DNA of 64,000 bases from Karalla daura (taxonomy: Eukaryota > Chordata > Actinopteri > Chaetodontiformes > Leiognathidae), in the NCBI GenBank assembly GCA_029224185.1, contig CM055190.1, forward strand, positions 2,864,722 to 2,928,721, in the 5' to 3' direction. Numbering within the stretch: the stretch's first letter is position 1; the number at the start of each line of letters is the position of its first letter. The position numbers and the translations under genes are program-made. Of this stretch, positions 1 to 10,442 are shown piece by piece. The notes under the pieces were generated by a model. That model worked only from the letters and a program-made list of their open reading frames with translations. It did no database searches and was not told the origin of the DNA.

Positions 1-140
1 TACAGGTCTGATCTGGCTATCAAAGAAGGAAACGGAGGTTTAGTGGTTTTAGAGCGTAGGAGGAAGATGGAGATAGCGATCGATGACTTTTCTGGTCGGC
101 TGCTGTGTGTTCTACCAGTAGTACGTCTGTCTATGAATGG

Positions 141-157
141 CTGTGTGTGTGTGTGTG

Positions 158-215
<58 letters not shown>

Positions 216-216
216 C
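141..216. repeat. (TG)n(GA)n compound microsatellite
   Basis: Direct reading: TG repeats with one C interruption, followed by about nine GA units. Open frames across it (His-Thr or Cys-Val dipeptides) are repeat artefacts. Confidence 0.95.
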
Positions 217-337
217 AGTAGGTGAAGTTGAGAGCGGTTGGAGCCCTGTCATGTTGGTTCTGCAGGAGCTGCTGAATGTGGTTTATGTTAATGTGCTGGT
301 GTGGCTGATAGACCTGTGGTGTCAACAGTACCCACGT

Positions 338-890
338 TTATGACTCCAGTAGAAGGACAGATACGAGGGTTTAGAAGTACGTCTGCAGAAGTTGAAGTAT
401 CAACTGAAGCTTTTTACTCCAGTCGAAGTAAAAAGTGTTCTGGTTTCTAAACTACTTCAAGTAGAAAAGTAAAAGGAATGAAAGGAAAAAAACGCCATTA
501 AGGACCAAAGCGTAGCCTATAGTGGACTATATATTTATATATACAGTATATAACCACACGTGTGTGTACTACTGAGCATTAACATGTGTTTGATGGAGCA
601 GAAGCTGTGATGACTAGTTGCCTTTAAGTATTGTAATGGTGTAAAGCTTCATACCTCAGAAGCACGTTATCAATAGTCTTTATTGATCAATGATTCATCA
701 ACAAACAGAAAACAAGTTAGAGACGAGTACACACACACACACACATGCATCTACTTTACTTCTACTTCCACTCCTCACATTTATAAATGGAAGGAGGAGA
801 AAGTACAGATAACTGGGTGAAAATGTGAAGGAGAGGAAGTACAAAGTAGGCTGAGAAATAATGACTCCAGTAATATATAGATCACCAAAA
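338..890. repeat. Interspersed repeat family 1, copy 1
   Basis: Shares long stretches with 39716-40070 and 53031-53520: a start like TGACTCCAGTAGAAG, then GAAGTATCAACTGAAGC, a mid-section with ATTGATCAATG, and a tail with TTTATAAATGGAAGG. No coding frame was seen. It looks like a non-autonomous element common in fish introns; class not determined and ends approximate. Confidence 0.7.
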
Positions 891-1165
891 TGTCTCCTAA
901 AGTAGAGATTACACGTCTGTCACTCAGAGTGAAGGGAGTTAGCACAGATTCACAACACTGTTTGGAAAAAAGTGTTTGTTTAATTCAAATCTTTCTCTGT
1001 AACATCTCTCTGAGTAACTATCCCATGTCCCAACATGTGGCCTATACATCTACAATCATTTTCCTCTGTATTCATTTAGTGGGTGTGGTTTATATTCAGG
1101 TAGTCTGGGAATGCTGGTAATCGTAATTCTGTTATAATCTGATTTATAATCTCATTCCTCCACAG

Positions 1166-2657
1166 CTCGAGGCCACGGAGCGAAAGGAGACAACGAGTAT
1201 GAGTTCAGTCTGGAGTTCAGGGAACCCGTCAGGCCCGAGGTACGTTACCAGCCTCTCCTTCAGCTGGTGTCAGTGTCAGACCGCACCTTCTAGGAGAGCC
1301 AGGGGTGTTTCATCTGCATCTGAACTCTGCTCCTGTGCTCCTCAGGTCAGCCACAAGTCCACCCAGCGGCAGGTGGACATCAAGGTCAGGAAGCAGGAGG
1401 AGCTGTGGTGGGACCGGCTCACACTGCAGGAGAGGAAGCCTCTGTTCCTGGCCCCGGACTTCGACCGCTGGCTGGACGAGTCCGACGCCGAGGTGGAGCT
1501 GCAGGCCAAGGTGGGGGCAGGGCTGAGGGGGGTGGGGGGGATGGGTCATCTGTGAAGGCTAATAACTGCAGAACCTGAATGTGGAGAAGGAACCAGAGCT
1601 CAGACCTCATGCTGATCCGTAAAGATCTAGATGCAGATTTCATTTTATATAAGTCAGGTGAAGCAGAGGATGAGGTGAGGGTGTTTGTGATGTTTGTGAG
1701 CTGACGCTGTGACGACTCCTTCCAGGAGGAGGAGAAGATAAACCGGGTCAGCGTGGAGTCCAGGGTCCGTAAAGACCGTGAGTGGCTCCCTCAGCTCCTC
1801 TCCCCCTCCCCTCTTCCTCCCCCCCTCGTCCAGTTGTTCATTGGGGTGTGTTTGCCTGTGTTTGCCCAGCCTACCTGGGGCTGAAGAAGGGCTACCTGTT
1901 CATGTACAACCTGGTGCAGTTCCTGGGCTTCTCCTGGATCTTCGTCAACATGACGGTCCGACTCTTCATCCTCGGCCAAGGTTTGTTTGAGGCGTCTGTC
2001 GGTGAGGCCGAGGCTCTTCATCCCTTCCCCTCTGTGTCAGGAGGAGAAACTGAACTAAACTGAACCCAAAGAGCCCGGGTGCAGCTCAGGACATCAGGGA
2101 GCCACCGTGCCCTCTACCGATGTCGACACCAGAGAGTCTGCTGCTGTAATTTCACTCCTCACATTTTGCTTCCTCTTTCAAATTCTGTTTGACCAAACCA
2201 GCCGGCCCATTAGAGACTCCTCTCCGGACCATTCAAAAACCTTGATGATTTATTGAAGAGTAAACTCGACGTTTCCGGGCTGATTCTGAGCCGATCGGGC
2301 TCGGTTTGCATGGAGGCACCTGCATCCAGTACGTCACGCAAACGTGGCTCAGAGTGAATCTAAAACAATGAGGAGAGACAAAGACGCTGTAAAAGCAGAG
2401 TTGGCAGCCCAAAAAACCATAATGGAAGCATCTGTACTTCTTAAAAGGACTAAATAATGAGTGTTTGTACAGCACAAAAGCCAGAGGAGAGAGACGGGGA
2501 CAATTAGAGCCAATGAGCAGTAAAACTAAAACAAACAGGGGTGCAGAACGCGCTCTGAGAGGAGCCATTCAGCTCGGCCTCATTTGAATGGGAACAGGAA
2601 CATGGCACCCATTTGTTTTGCAAATGATCCAGGTTGTGGATGTGGGCGTTTTAATTA

Positions 2658-2716
<59 letters not shown>

Positions 2717-3904
2717 GTGCGGTCCCCCACAGACTCCTTCTACGATACCTTCCACACCACGGCAGATATGATGTACTTCTGCCAGATGATGGCCGTGCTG
2801 GAGGTGATCAACCCTCTGCTGGGGCTGGTGAAGACCGGCTTCTTCCCTGCCATGATCCAGGTAACCTCCAGAGGCCCGTGTGGTGACTGCCACTGTGGAC
2901 CTGGATGCTCGGTATTACAACCTGATCTGCCAGGATGACCTTGTAAAACCCAGTGTTACCAGAGAGAAGTTATAATTATATGAATGTAGTTAGAACGTGA
3001 GTAGCATGAATACCAAACAAAACAAGTCTTGGACCTGGACATGTAGATCATCAGTCCTCCCATGCGTACTTTACGTTGGCCTGGTAGTTGAGCAGTCTAT
3101 CCACTGGGGGGCAGCACTGAGCCCAGAGTTCACGGCTGGGTCAGAGGTGGGATCGCTCCTGGTTCACGTGTGTCGAACAGACCAGATTAACCAGGAGACA
3201 ACATGGAAGACGCTTCATGGACAGAGAGGTGGGCCTAAAAGGAAAGAACGCAATGGAGAAGCAGTTCAACCCGAGCAACCAGGGGAGACTGGGGGGGTTC
3301 TGGAAGAGTTCTGTAGTATCCTGAGAAGGATGTGAGTGAGCCGAGGTGGGGGTCTGCTGTCCGCAGGTGGCCGGCAGGAACGTCATCCTCTTCGTCATCT
3401 TCGGCAGCCTGGAGGACATGCAGAACAAGCCGGTGGTGTTCTTCGTCTTCTACCTGTGGAGCAGCATCGAGATCTTCAGGTACCCCTTCTACATGCTGGC
3501 CTGCATGGGCAGCCAGTGGAGCCTGCTGACCTGGCTGCGCTACAGCCTCTGGATCCCCCTCTACCCGCTGGGCGTGCTGGCCGAGGGTGAGTGGACCCCC
3601 CCCCCACGCTGGTCCAGAGATGGGAAACCTGAAGTGATACCTGACTGTCTGTCTGACTGTCTGTCTGCGTGTCTGTCTCCAGCCGTGGCTGTGATCCAGT
3701 CCCTGCCCATCTTCGATGAGACCCGTCTGTTCAGCCTGCCCCTCCCCGCCGCTCTGGGACACTCACTCAGCTTCTCCTACACCCTGCAGATCTACCTGGT
3801 GCTCATGTTCCTGGGTCAGACCTCCATCAGTACCGTCTGTCTGTCTGCCTGTCTGTCTGTGTGTCTGTCTGTCTGTCTGTCTGCCTGTCTGTCTGCCTGT
3901 CTGC

Positions 3905-3937
<33 letters not shown>

Positions 3938-3990
3938 ATCTGCCTGTCTGCCTGTCTGTCTGTCTATATCTGTCTGTCCGTCTGTCCGTC

Positions 3991-4045
<55 letters not shown>

Positions 4046-4168
4046 ATCATCTGTCTGTCTGTCTGCCTGTCTGTTTGTCTATCATCTGTCTGTCTGTCTG
4101 ACTGTCTGTCTGTCTGTCTGTCTGTCTGACTGTCTGTCTGTCTGTCTGTCCATCTTTGTCTGACTGAC

Positions 4169-4220
<52 letters not shown>

Positions 4221-5204
4221 CGTCCGTCTTTGTCTGTCTGACTGTCTGTCTATATCTGTCTGTCTGTCCGTCTTTGTCTGTCTGACTGTCTGTCTATATC
4301 TGTCTGTCTGTCTCTCTGACTGTCTGTCTATATCTGTCTGTCTGTCCGTCTTTGTCTGTCTGACTGTCTGTCTATATCTGTCTGTCTGTCTGTCTTTGTC
4401 TGTCTGTCTGTCTCTGACTGTCTGTCTGTCTTTGTCTGTCTGCCTGTCTGTCTGTCTACATCTGTCTATCTGTCGGTCTGTCTCATCTATGTCTGTCTGT
4501 CTTTGTCTGTCTGTCTGTCTCTCTGACTGTCTGTCTGTCTGTCTTTGTCTGTCTGCCTGTCTGTCTGTCTACATCTGTCTATCTGTCGGTCTGTCTCATC
4601 TATGTCTGTCTGTCTTTGTCTGTCTGTCTGTCTGTCTGTCTACATCTGTCTATCTGTCGGTCTGTCTCATCTATGTCTGTCTGTCTTTGTCTGTCTGTCT
4701 CTCTGACTGTCTGTCTGTCTTTGTCTGTCTGCCTGTCTGTCTGTCTACATCTGTCTATCTGTCGGTCTGTCTCATCTATGTCTGTCTGTCTGTCTGTCTG
4801 TCTGTCTGACTGTCTGTCTATATCTGTCTGTCTATCTATCTATCATCTACATGTGTCTGACTGTCTATTTCAGTCTGTCAATCTATCAATGTATCTGTCT
4901 ATCTATTTCTGTCTGTCTGTCCATCTATCGTCTATCTGTCTGTCTCTCTATCAATATATCTGTTCATCTCAAAATCTGATTTTTTTATTCTTATTTTTTA
5001 CAATTTTAGTGTCAGATCTGTAACGGTCTGATATGATTTTAGATATGTCTCTGACATCCTGAAGTCAGTGTGAGGCTGGACTCGTTCAGGTGTGAAGCTG
5101 ACTGATGTCTCCACGTTTCTTCCTCAGGACTCTTCATCAACTTCCGACACCTTTACAAGCAGAGGAGGAGACGATTCCGCCCGAAGAAGAGGAAGGCTCC
5201 CTGA
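1166..5204 (+). CDS. hacd3: hacd3, very-long-chain (3R)-3-hydroxyacyl-CoA dehydratase 3 (5' end outside window)
   Basis: Eight exons: 1166-1239, 1346-1510, 1726-1777, 1870-1980, 2733-2860, 3367-3586, 3683-3814, 5128-5204 (stop TGA 5202-5204); all have AG/GT borders and phases close, giving 318 codons plus stop. Human HACD3 has 362 residues, so about 45 N-terminal residues are missing to the left. The first exons give the end of the p23/CS domain (ends FDRWLDESDAEVELQAK), then a multi-pass membrane domain (KKGYLFMYNLVQFLGF, SFYDTFHT, LRYSLWIPLYPLG). The family's catalytic Tyr and Glu are both present, seven residues apart, in LYPLGVLAE (Tyr codon 3562-3564, Glu 3583-3585). The C-terminus KRKAP fits a KxKxx ER-retrieval signal. 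Known family role: third step of very-long-chain fatty acid elongation in the ER. The family assignment is secure; activity is inferred. Confidence 0.96.
2660..2718 (+). repeat. (GT)n tract next to a hacd3 splice acceptor
   Basis: About 29 GT units with one GC, ending about 14 bases before the acceptor AG at 2731-2732. Confidence 0.9.
3836..4975 (+). repeat. (TCTG)n tetranucleotide array in the last hacd3 intron
   Basis: About 1.1 kb of TCTG/TGTC units starting some 20 bases after the donor at 3815. Interruptions (TATATC, CCGTC, CATC, CTTTG) recur as blocks, so higher-order units are visible; for example TCTGTCGGTCTGTCTCATC recurs near 4467, 4581, 4656 and 4759. All three forward frames are open for over 100 codons (Cys/Leu/Ser/Val-rich) purely because of the repeat. 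Confidence 0.93.
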
Positions 5205-5283
5205 ACGGCCGCCTCGCACCCCCGGACGGCCCTCCCCTCCCAGCCTCAAGCAGCTCTCCTCAGTGTCCTCTGACTGCCTTCTG

Positions 5284-5354
5284 CCACACACACACACACG
5301 CACACACACACACACGCACACACACACACACACGCACACACACACACACACACG

Positions 5355-5386
<32 letters not shown>

Positions 5387-5412
5387 CACACGCACACACA
5401 CACACACACACA

Positions 5413-5446
<34 letters not shown>
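5284..5446 (+). repeat. (CA)n tract in the hacd3 3'UTR
   Basis: About 160 bases of CA with scattered CG units, starting 80 bases after the stop codon. In RNA this would be a long CA-repeat, a known hnRNP L-type binding element; function here is inference. Confidence 0.92.
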
Positions 5447-5448
<2 letters not shown>

Positions 5449-6576
5449 ACCTCCAAACAACAACCACGCTGAACAGCGGCTGTACGCACAAGACGCAGCT
5501 TTGAAGTCAAGCGAGTTGGTTTTAACACTGTTCAGATTCCCGGGAGACTTATTTATAAATGTTACAAAGAGTTTTGGGTTTTCTTTGTTTGTTTTTTGTT
5601 TTTACTCCCAACAATCTTCAGTTTTTATCTGTTTGGGAAACAGAGTTCAGGAAGAGAACCAGAAGAGGCTGAATGAGGCTCGTCTCTGTGTTGGAGGCCA
5701 GATATAAGACCACACAGGTTTTACTTTGCTCAGAGTTAAAACATTGCTCTGGTTCTCTGTTCGACTGGAACCCTCTCAGACGCCTTGACATGAAACATTT
5801 TCTCTCCTTTTTTAATCATTTCTAACAGATGTCTGGCCCGAGTATTAACAGCCTGACTGCTCTTCTTCCTCACACTGACCTTACCTTGTACCTCGAGAAA
5901 AAGCTGCCTTCCTTTATTTTACATTCCTCCACTCGAAGAGAAACTGCAAGGACACGGTTTGAAGTGAAGGAATGAAAACTGTGAAACAAGCCATCAGAGA
6001 CCCTATGATCCTCCACAATACACATGAATGGTGAGCGCTAATAAACTGTATTAACGGTCAGAGGAGGCGTTTATTCCCTCTACACACAGAACTAACAGTG
6101 ATAGGTTTGTAGTGTCTGTCCTGGTAGGAACAGATGTTGGAGGAGGAAAAACTGATGGGTACAAACTGCAGGTTTCACACATTATCTGAGCTTCTCTGGT
6201 GAAGCTCTAATTCCTAATCTGGGAGTTTTGGTTTGGTGTTGTTTTATTTTTGTTCTCTTTGGTTGTTTTTTTTTGCCAAATGGACACATTCAACGTTAAC
6301 CTGTTTGCAGCACGTTAAACAAACACTGTCTGTCCCTGAAGCTGAAGCTGAGAGGATCCTCCTGTTCACCTCTGAGCCTTGGGGTTGTGTGTTTATTTGT
6401 GTTTACTCAAGTTTGTTTGTTTGTTTTGGATAGTTTTCCCATCGTCTTTGGGAAGGGCTCGGGAGTGGATTTTTTCTTACTTGATTGACACAGTTTATGG
6501 AGTTTCCTGAGTGTTGACAGGACTCGCTCCAGTGCTGCACCTGGTTGTTTGTCCCTGACCAGGCTTCCCTGACTCC

Positions 6577-6582
6577 AATAAA
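6577..6582 (+). terminator. hacd3: Poly(A) signal AATAAA for hacd3
   Basis: AATAAA followed by a GT/T-rich stretch (TTGTAAAGTTGTTGTTTTT) about 20 bases downstream, typical of a cleavage site. An alternative hexamer lies at 6040-6045. Confidence 0.6.
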
Positions 6583-6599
6583 CATGTTCAGACCAAAAC

Positions 6600-8200
6600 A
6601 TTGTAAAGTTGTTGTTTTTCCCCTCGTATTCCTCACTTCACACTCACCCAGCAGCTTCTCAAACCCCTCAGACACACACACATGAAAACTGGAGATAGAA
6701 ATGAAACAATTGAAACTGTTCTGAACTAACTTCATGAAGTTCCTTGATGAAAATGTTTTGACTACACTAACACGTTGTCCCTCTCTCAGGCAGATTTTGC
6801 CACATTTAACATGTTTACTACGTTCTCTAAGCGGCTATATCAATTATTTTGAAACGACTTCTATAAGACACGTTCACTCTCACTCACACCTGGGGACATT
6901 AATGTGCATGTTCTTGAGAAGAAGCAGTCCTGTTCATTTTTTTAAAGTGTTAAACACAACATTTTTAAGTTCTCCTGTGTTGGAAACAACATCTATCTGA
7001 ACAAAAACCTTATTTGAGGAGCCACAGGTGATTTATCATTTATGTAGTGGAGTTTGTGTTTGTCCCAGAGGCCTAGAGTGAGGTCTGGGGCCGGAGCTGT
7101 AAACAAACAAACAAACAACAAGTTAAATTAACAAGGAAGGTCAACATTATGGAGGCAGGTTTACAGTGAAACTTATTTGTGGGATTGGAATCTAAAGTAA
7201 CCAACTTGACTGAACTGAACTGTGAACAACAGAAACTGAAACGTCCAGGAAACTTTTACCAGTATCACCTGACAATGACAAGTGTTAAGGTTCATCTCTT
7301 ACTTATTTATTTTCTCTTTTTTTTTATTTCTCGTCCTGGAAAATGAAAGCACGACCAGCCACCCCCTCAGCCCCCCCACACCACAGCTCCCCCCCGACCA
7401 CACCCTCCCTCTGCAGCATCATCACCACTCATCTCTGTGAATGTTGGCCTATTGATCAGCAGAGATGTGTGAAAGGGAAGGTGAGAGGTGCTCGGCTCCT
7501 AATCCTCTTTAGCGGCATTATGCTGAGCCTCGTCCCAGCCCTGACATGCGGTGCGCCCTTGTAGCTCTCCAAAACCCGGAGTCAGCATCTCTGCGTCCGC
7601 TACGCGCAGCTGGAGCTGCAGGTCCAGGAGCTCCGGGAGCTCCAGGAGGTCCAGGAGGTCCAGGAGGTCCGAGAGCCGCCGCAGGTGAGACTCCAGCCGG
7701 GCGGCGTCGATGCCTCGTCCTCATCATTTTCAATCTTTTATAGGAAGAGTCTGAATGAAAGCTCTGCGTCGACCTTGTCGTGATATAATCCTCTGAGAGA
7801 ACACCTGGAACCTGAACGCCTCATTTTCAGTCAGAAATGTTTTGTTTTCTATCTCTTTCTCTCTCTCTCCCTGTCGCCGGTCTCGTTATTTCCCGCGTAT
7901 TCGGTCAATTAATTGATGCTTAATTACCGAATGTCCGCGTGCACGCGCGCGTTTCGTCACGCTCGACCGGGATCGATACCCTTATCGGAAACCGTTATCT
8001 CCGTTTCATATTTTGTGTTTTCTGTGAAACGTGTCTTCACTGAGGAGCCGGAGCCTGTGATTATGTAGTCATAGCAACAGGTGGCTGTCTGCATCCCCAT
8101 CACACACACACACACGCACACGCACACACTTGTCTCCCTACATCTGCAACTATGCAGCCAGAGGACGAGAACACACGCGTCTCACAGATGGTTTTTCAGC

Positions 8201-8233
<33 letters not shown>

Positions 8234-8427
8234 GTTTCTTTCGCAGGTCGAAGCCTCCCGCAGTGAAAAGATGAAACGCAGCGCGTGCGTGCGCGCGTGT
8301 CTCCCGTCCGTCGGCAGCGTCTCCTGGCCACAGCACGGATCAGCCCGACCTGTCCAGGAATAGCCATGCATCTCACATAACTTCCTGTTTTGTTTTTTTT
8401 TTTCTCCCACACCCCCCCACCTGGAAG
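6600..8427. other. Intergenic region between hacd3 and slc24a1
   Basis: About 1.8 kb without a recognised complete gene. It holds a GC-rich stretch (about 7343-7700) with a good splice donor at 7685, short CA (8101-8128) and GT (8201-8236) tracts, and a T-rich pyrimidine tract leading to a possible acceptor AG at 8426-8427. It probably contains the slc24a1 promoter and 5'UTR exon. No INTS14-like sequence was seen. Confidence 0.6.
7546..7684 (+). other. Candidate non-coding first exon of slc24a1
   Basis: A GC-rich stretch ends GCCGCAG at 7684, followed by GTGAGA, a strong donor. The next good acceptor is at 8426-8427, 19 bases before the slc24a1 ATG, so this is a plausible 5'UTR exon. It contains tandem GGTCCAGGA 9-mers (about 7636-7669). 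The frame from 7565 to 7684 is open for 40 codons (Gln/Glu/Leu/Val-rich), but there is no homology I recognise. The exon's 5' boundary is unknown. Confidence 0.35.
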
Positions 8428-8446
8428 TTGAGACTGCGAGATCGCA

Positions 8447-9448
8447 ATGAACGTGCGCTCGCCTCCTCCTCCTCCCAGGAGGAGGCTCCGGCGCGCCCGC
8501 ATCCTCTTCCTGGTGTCGGGCGTGATGCTGTGCATGGTCTACACGCTGACTCTGAGGACCGGGCTGGCCGAGCCCCCCGCCTCCGCCCAGATGGACGGAC
8601 GTGGCGGCTTGGAGGTCAACCTCCGCGGGTTGGTCACTCCCAACGAGACGGAGGAGGCGGAGTTGGAGATGGAGACAGAGGAGGTGGTGGAGGAGGTGGT
8701 GGAGGAGGTCACCGAACCGCCTCTTGTGGTCATCGTCAACAGGACGGATATCGAACAGTGTATCTACGTAGAACCTAAACCTCCCAGGCCTCCTCCAGCT
8801 CCCACCACGCCTCCTCCCACCACCTCCACCCCTGCCCCCCCCCTGAAGAAGCCCCCCCACAGGAAGGGCGACTACCCGGAGGACCTGTTCTCGGTGGAGC
8901 AGCGGCAGCAGGGCTGGGTGGTCCTCCACGTCATCGGCATGGTCTACATGTTCGTCGCCCTGGCCATCGTGTGCGACGAGTTCTTCGTCCCCGCCCTGGA
9001 GGTCATCACCACCAAGCTGGAGATCTCGGACGACGTGGCCGGCGCCACCTTCATGGCGGCCGGAGGCTCCGCCCCCGAGCTCTTCACCTCCCTGATCGGC
9101 GTCTTCATCTCCCACAGCAACGTGGGCATCGGCACCATCGTGGGCTCGGCCGTCTTCAACATCCTGTTTGTGATCGGCATGTGCGCCATCTTCTCCCGGG
9201 AGATGCTGCACCTGACCTGGTGGCCGCTCTTCCGGGACGTGACCTTCTACATCCTGGACCTCATCATGCTCATCGTCTTCTTCCTGGACAACATGATCCT
9301 GTGGTGGGAGAGCATCATGCTGGTGTCGGGCTACATCTGCTACGTCAGCTTCATGAAGTTCAACAGCCAGATCGAGAACGTGGTGAAGATGCAGCTCAAC
9401 AAGCACATGAGCATCGTCAAGGTGTGGAGCGGCGAGGAGCCAGAGAAG
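8447..9448 (+). CDS. slc24a1: slc24a1 coding exon 1: N-terminus and alpha-1 helix cluster
   Basis: 334 codons, ending in phase 0 at AAG before GTCAGT. It encodes the N-terminal hydrophobic segment, a Glu-rich extracellular stretch (about residues 67-91), a Pro/Thr-rich linker with CIYVEPKPP, then DLFSVEQRQQGWVVLH and the first set of transmembrane helices. The ion-binding alpha-1 repeat lies at about residues 197-217, with the family's Glu in GGSAPELF. Confidence 0.96.
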
Positions 9449-10399
9449 GTCAGTGGAGGTCAAGGAGGTCAGGTTCTCCTCACCAGGAGAAAACTGCCAA
9501 GCCTGTCCATCCTTGATTGATAGTCCAGCACTGGTGTAAATGATTGTTCTCTGATCATCTCCTCAATCACCAGGGGAACAGCTCCTAGCTCCTCTACCAG
9601 CCTCAACTACCAGTCTACTGGTAACCAACCAGCCACTAACCAGCATCTATCCTGATAACTGATTAGTCAGTATCAGTGACGGCTGGTATCAATGGGCTAA
9701 ACCTTCCCTATGTTACTAGTTAAGAAGATGAGAAAGTTTTTGTCTAAATAACTCTAAACAAGTCTAAATGTGCTAATTTTATTAGCCCATTTCTGGGTCT
9801 AAATGATTGACAGGTGTCATGTCCCGCCCCTCACCATTTGCTGTCTTTATAGACAGATTCATGTAGCTCGCAGCTGATCGGCTCTGACCAATCAGGAGCT
9901 GGCTGGTGAGTGGCTAAATGATTGACAGGCGGCATGTACACGCCCCTTGATTGGCCTGAAGGTGTTTCTGTCTGAGTGAAGTTTGCACATTTTCAGGGCC
10001 ACAAAAAATGATTCCAGTCGATTCATCTGTCAAAGGTTTTCTCAATTAATCAATTAGTCGTTTGGGTTTTAAATTGTAAAAAAAAATATGAAAATTGTTA
10101 ACGCCTGCTCCACAAAGCAAAGATCAGGTCCTGAATTGACTTACTGTCTTTTTTCAATTGCTGTCATCAAAGACTAAATAAAGGAGAAAATACTCACGTT
10201 TTTTAAGCTGAGATCAGAGAATAATTGATGATCAAAATATTGATCAAATATTGATCAAAATATCGTTGATTATTTTATTAATCGATTAATTGTTGATTAA
10301 TCGATTAGACGTGTTTTCCCTGCGTGGGTTTCCTCCAGGTACAAACATGTTCAGGTCAGTAGAAAAAGCTCCAAACAACATGCACCATTTAAAAGCTGC

Positions 10400-10442
<43 letters not shown>

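Larger units (their letters stand above)
1..1165 (+). other. hacd3 intron upstream of the first visible exon
   Basis: No exon matching the HACD3 N-terminus was found here. The stretch holds a TG/GA microsatellite (141-216) and an interspersed repeat copy (about 338-890). The acceptor for the next exon is a pyrimidine-rich tract ending CACAG at 1161-1165. Confidence 0.75.
5205..6600 (+). other. hacd3: hacd3 3' untranslated region
   Basis: Follows the TGA at 5202-5204. It contains a CA tract (5284-5446) and two AATAAA hexamers, at 6040-6045 and 6577-6582. The distal one is the likelier main signal; no EST evidence is available, so the end is approximate. Confidence 0.7.

Noticed and set aside
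3861..5023. Several 100-250-residue Cys/Leu/Ser/Val ORFs
   Set aside because: They are produced by the TCTG repeat having no stop in its frames; no homology or start context.
7546..7743. Collagen-like Gly-Pro-Gly frame
   Set aside because: A short 9-base tandem repeat (GGTCCAGGA) in a GC-rich stretch; no collagen domain context.
8150..9463. 437-residue antisense ORF opposite slc24a1 exon 1
   Set aside because: It is the shadow of GC-rich codons in the real exon; the composition (His/Asp/Glu/Val-rich) is typical of antisense frames.
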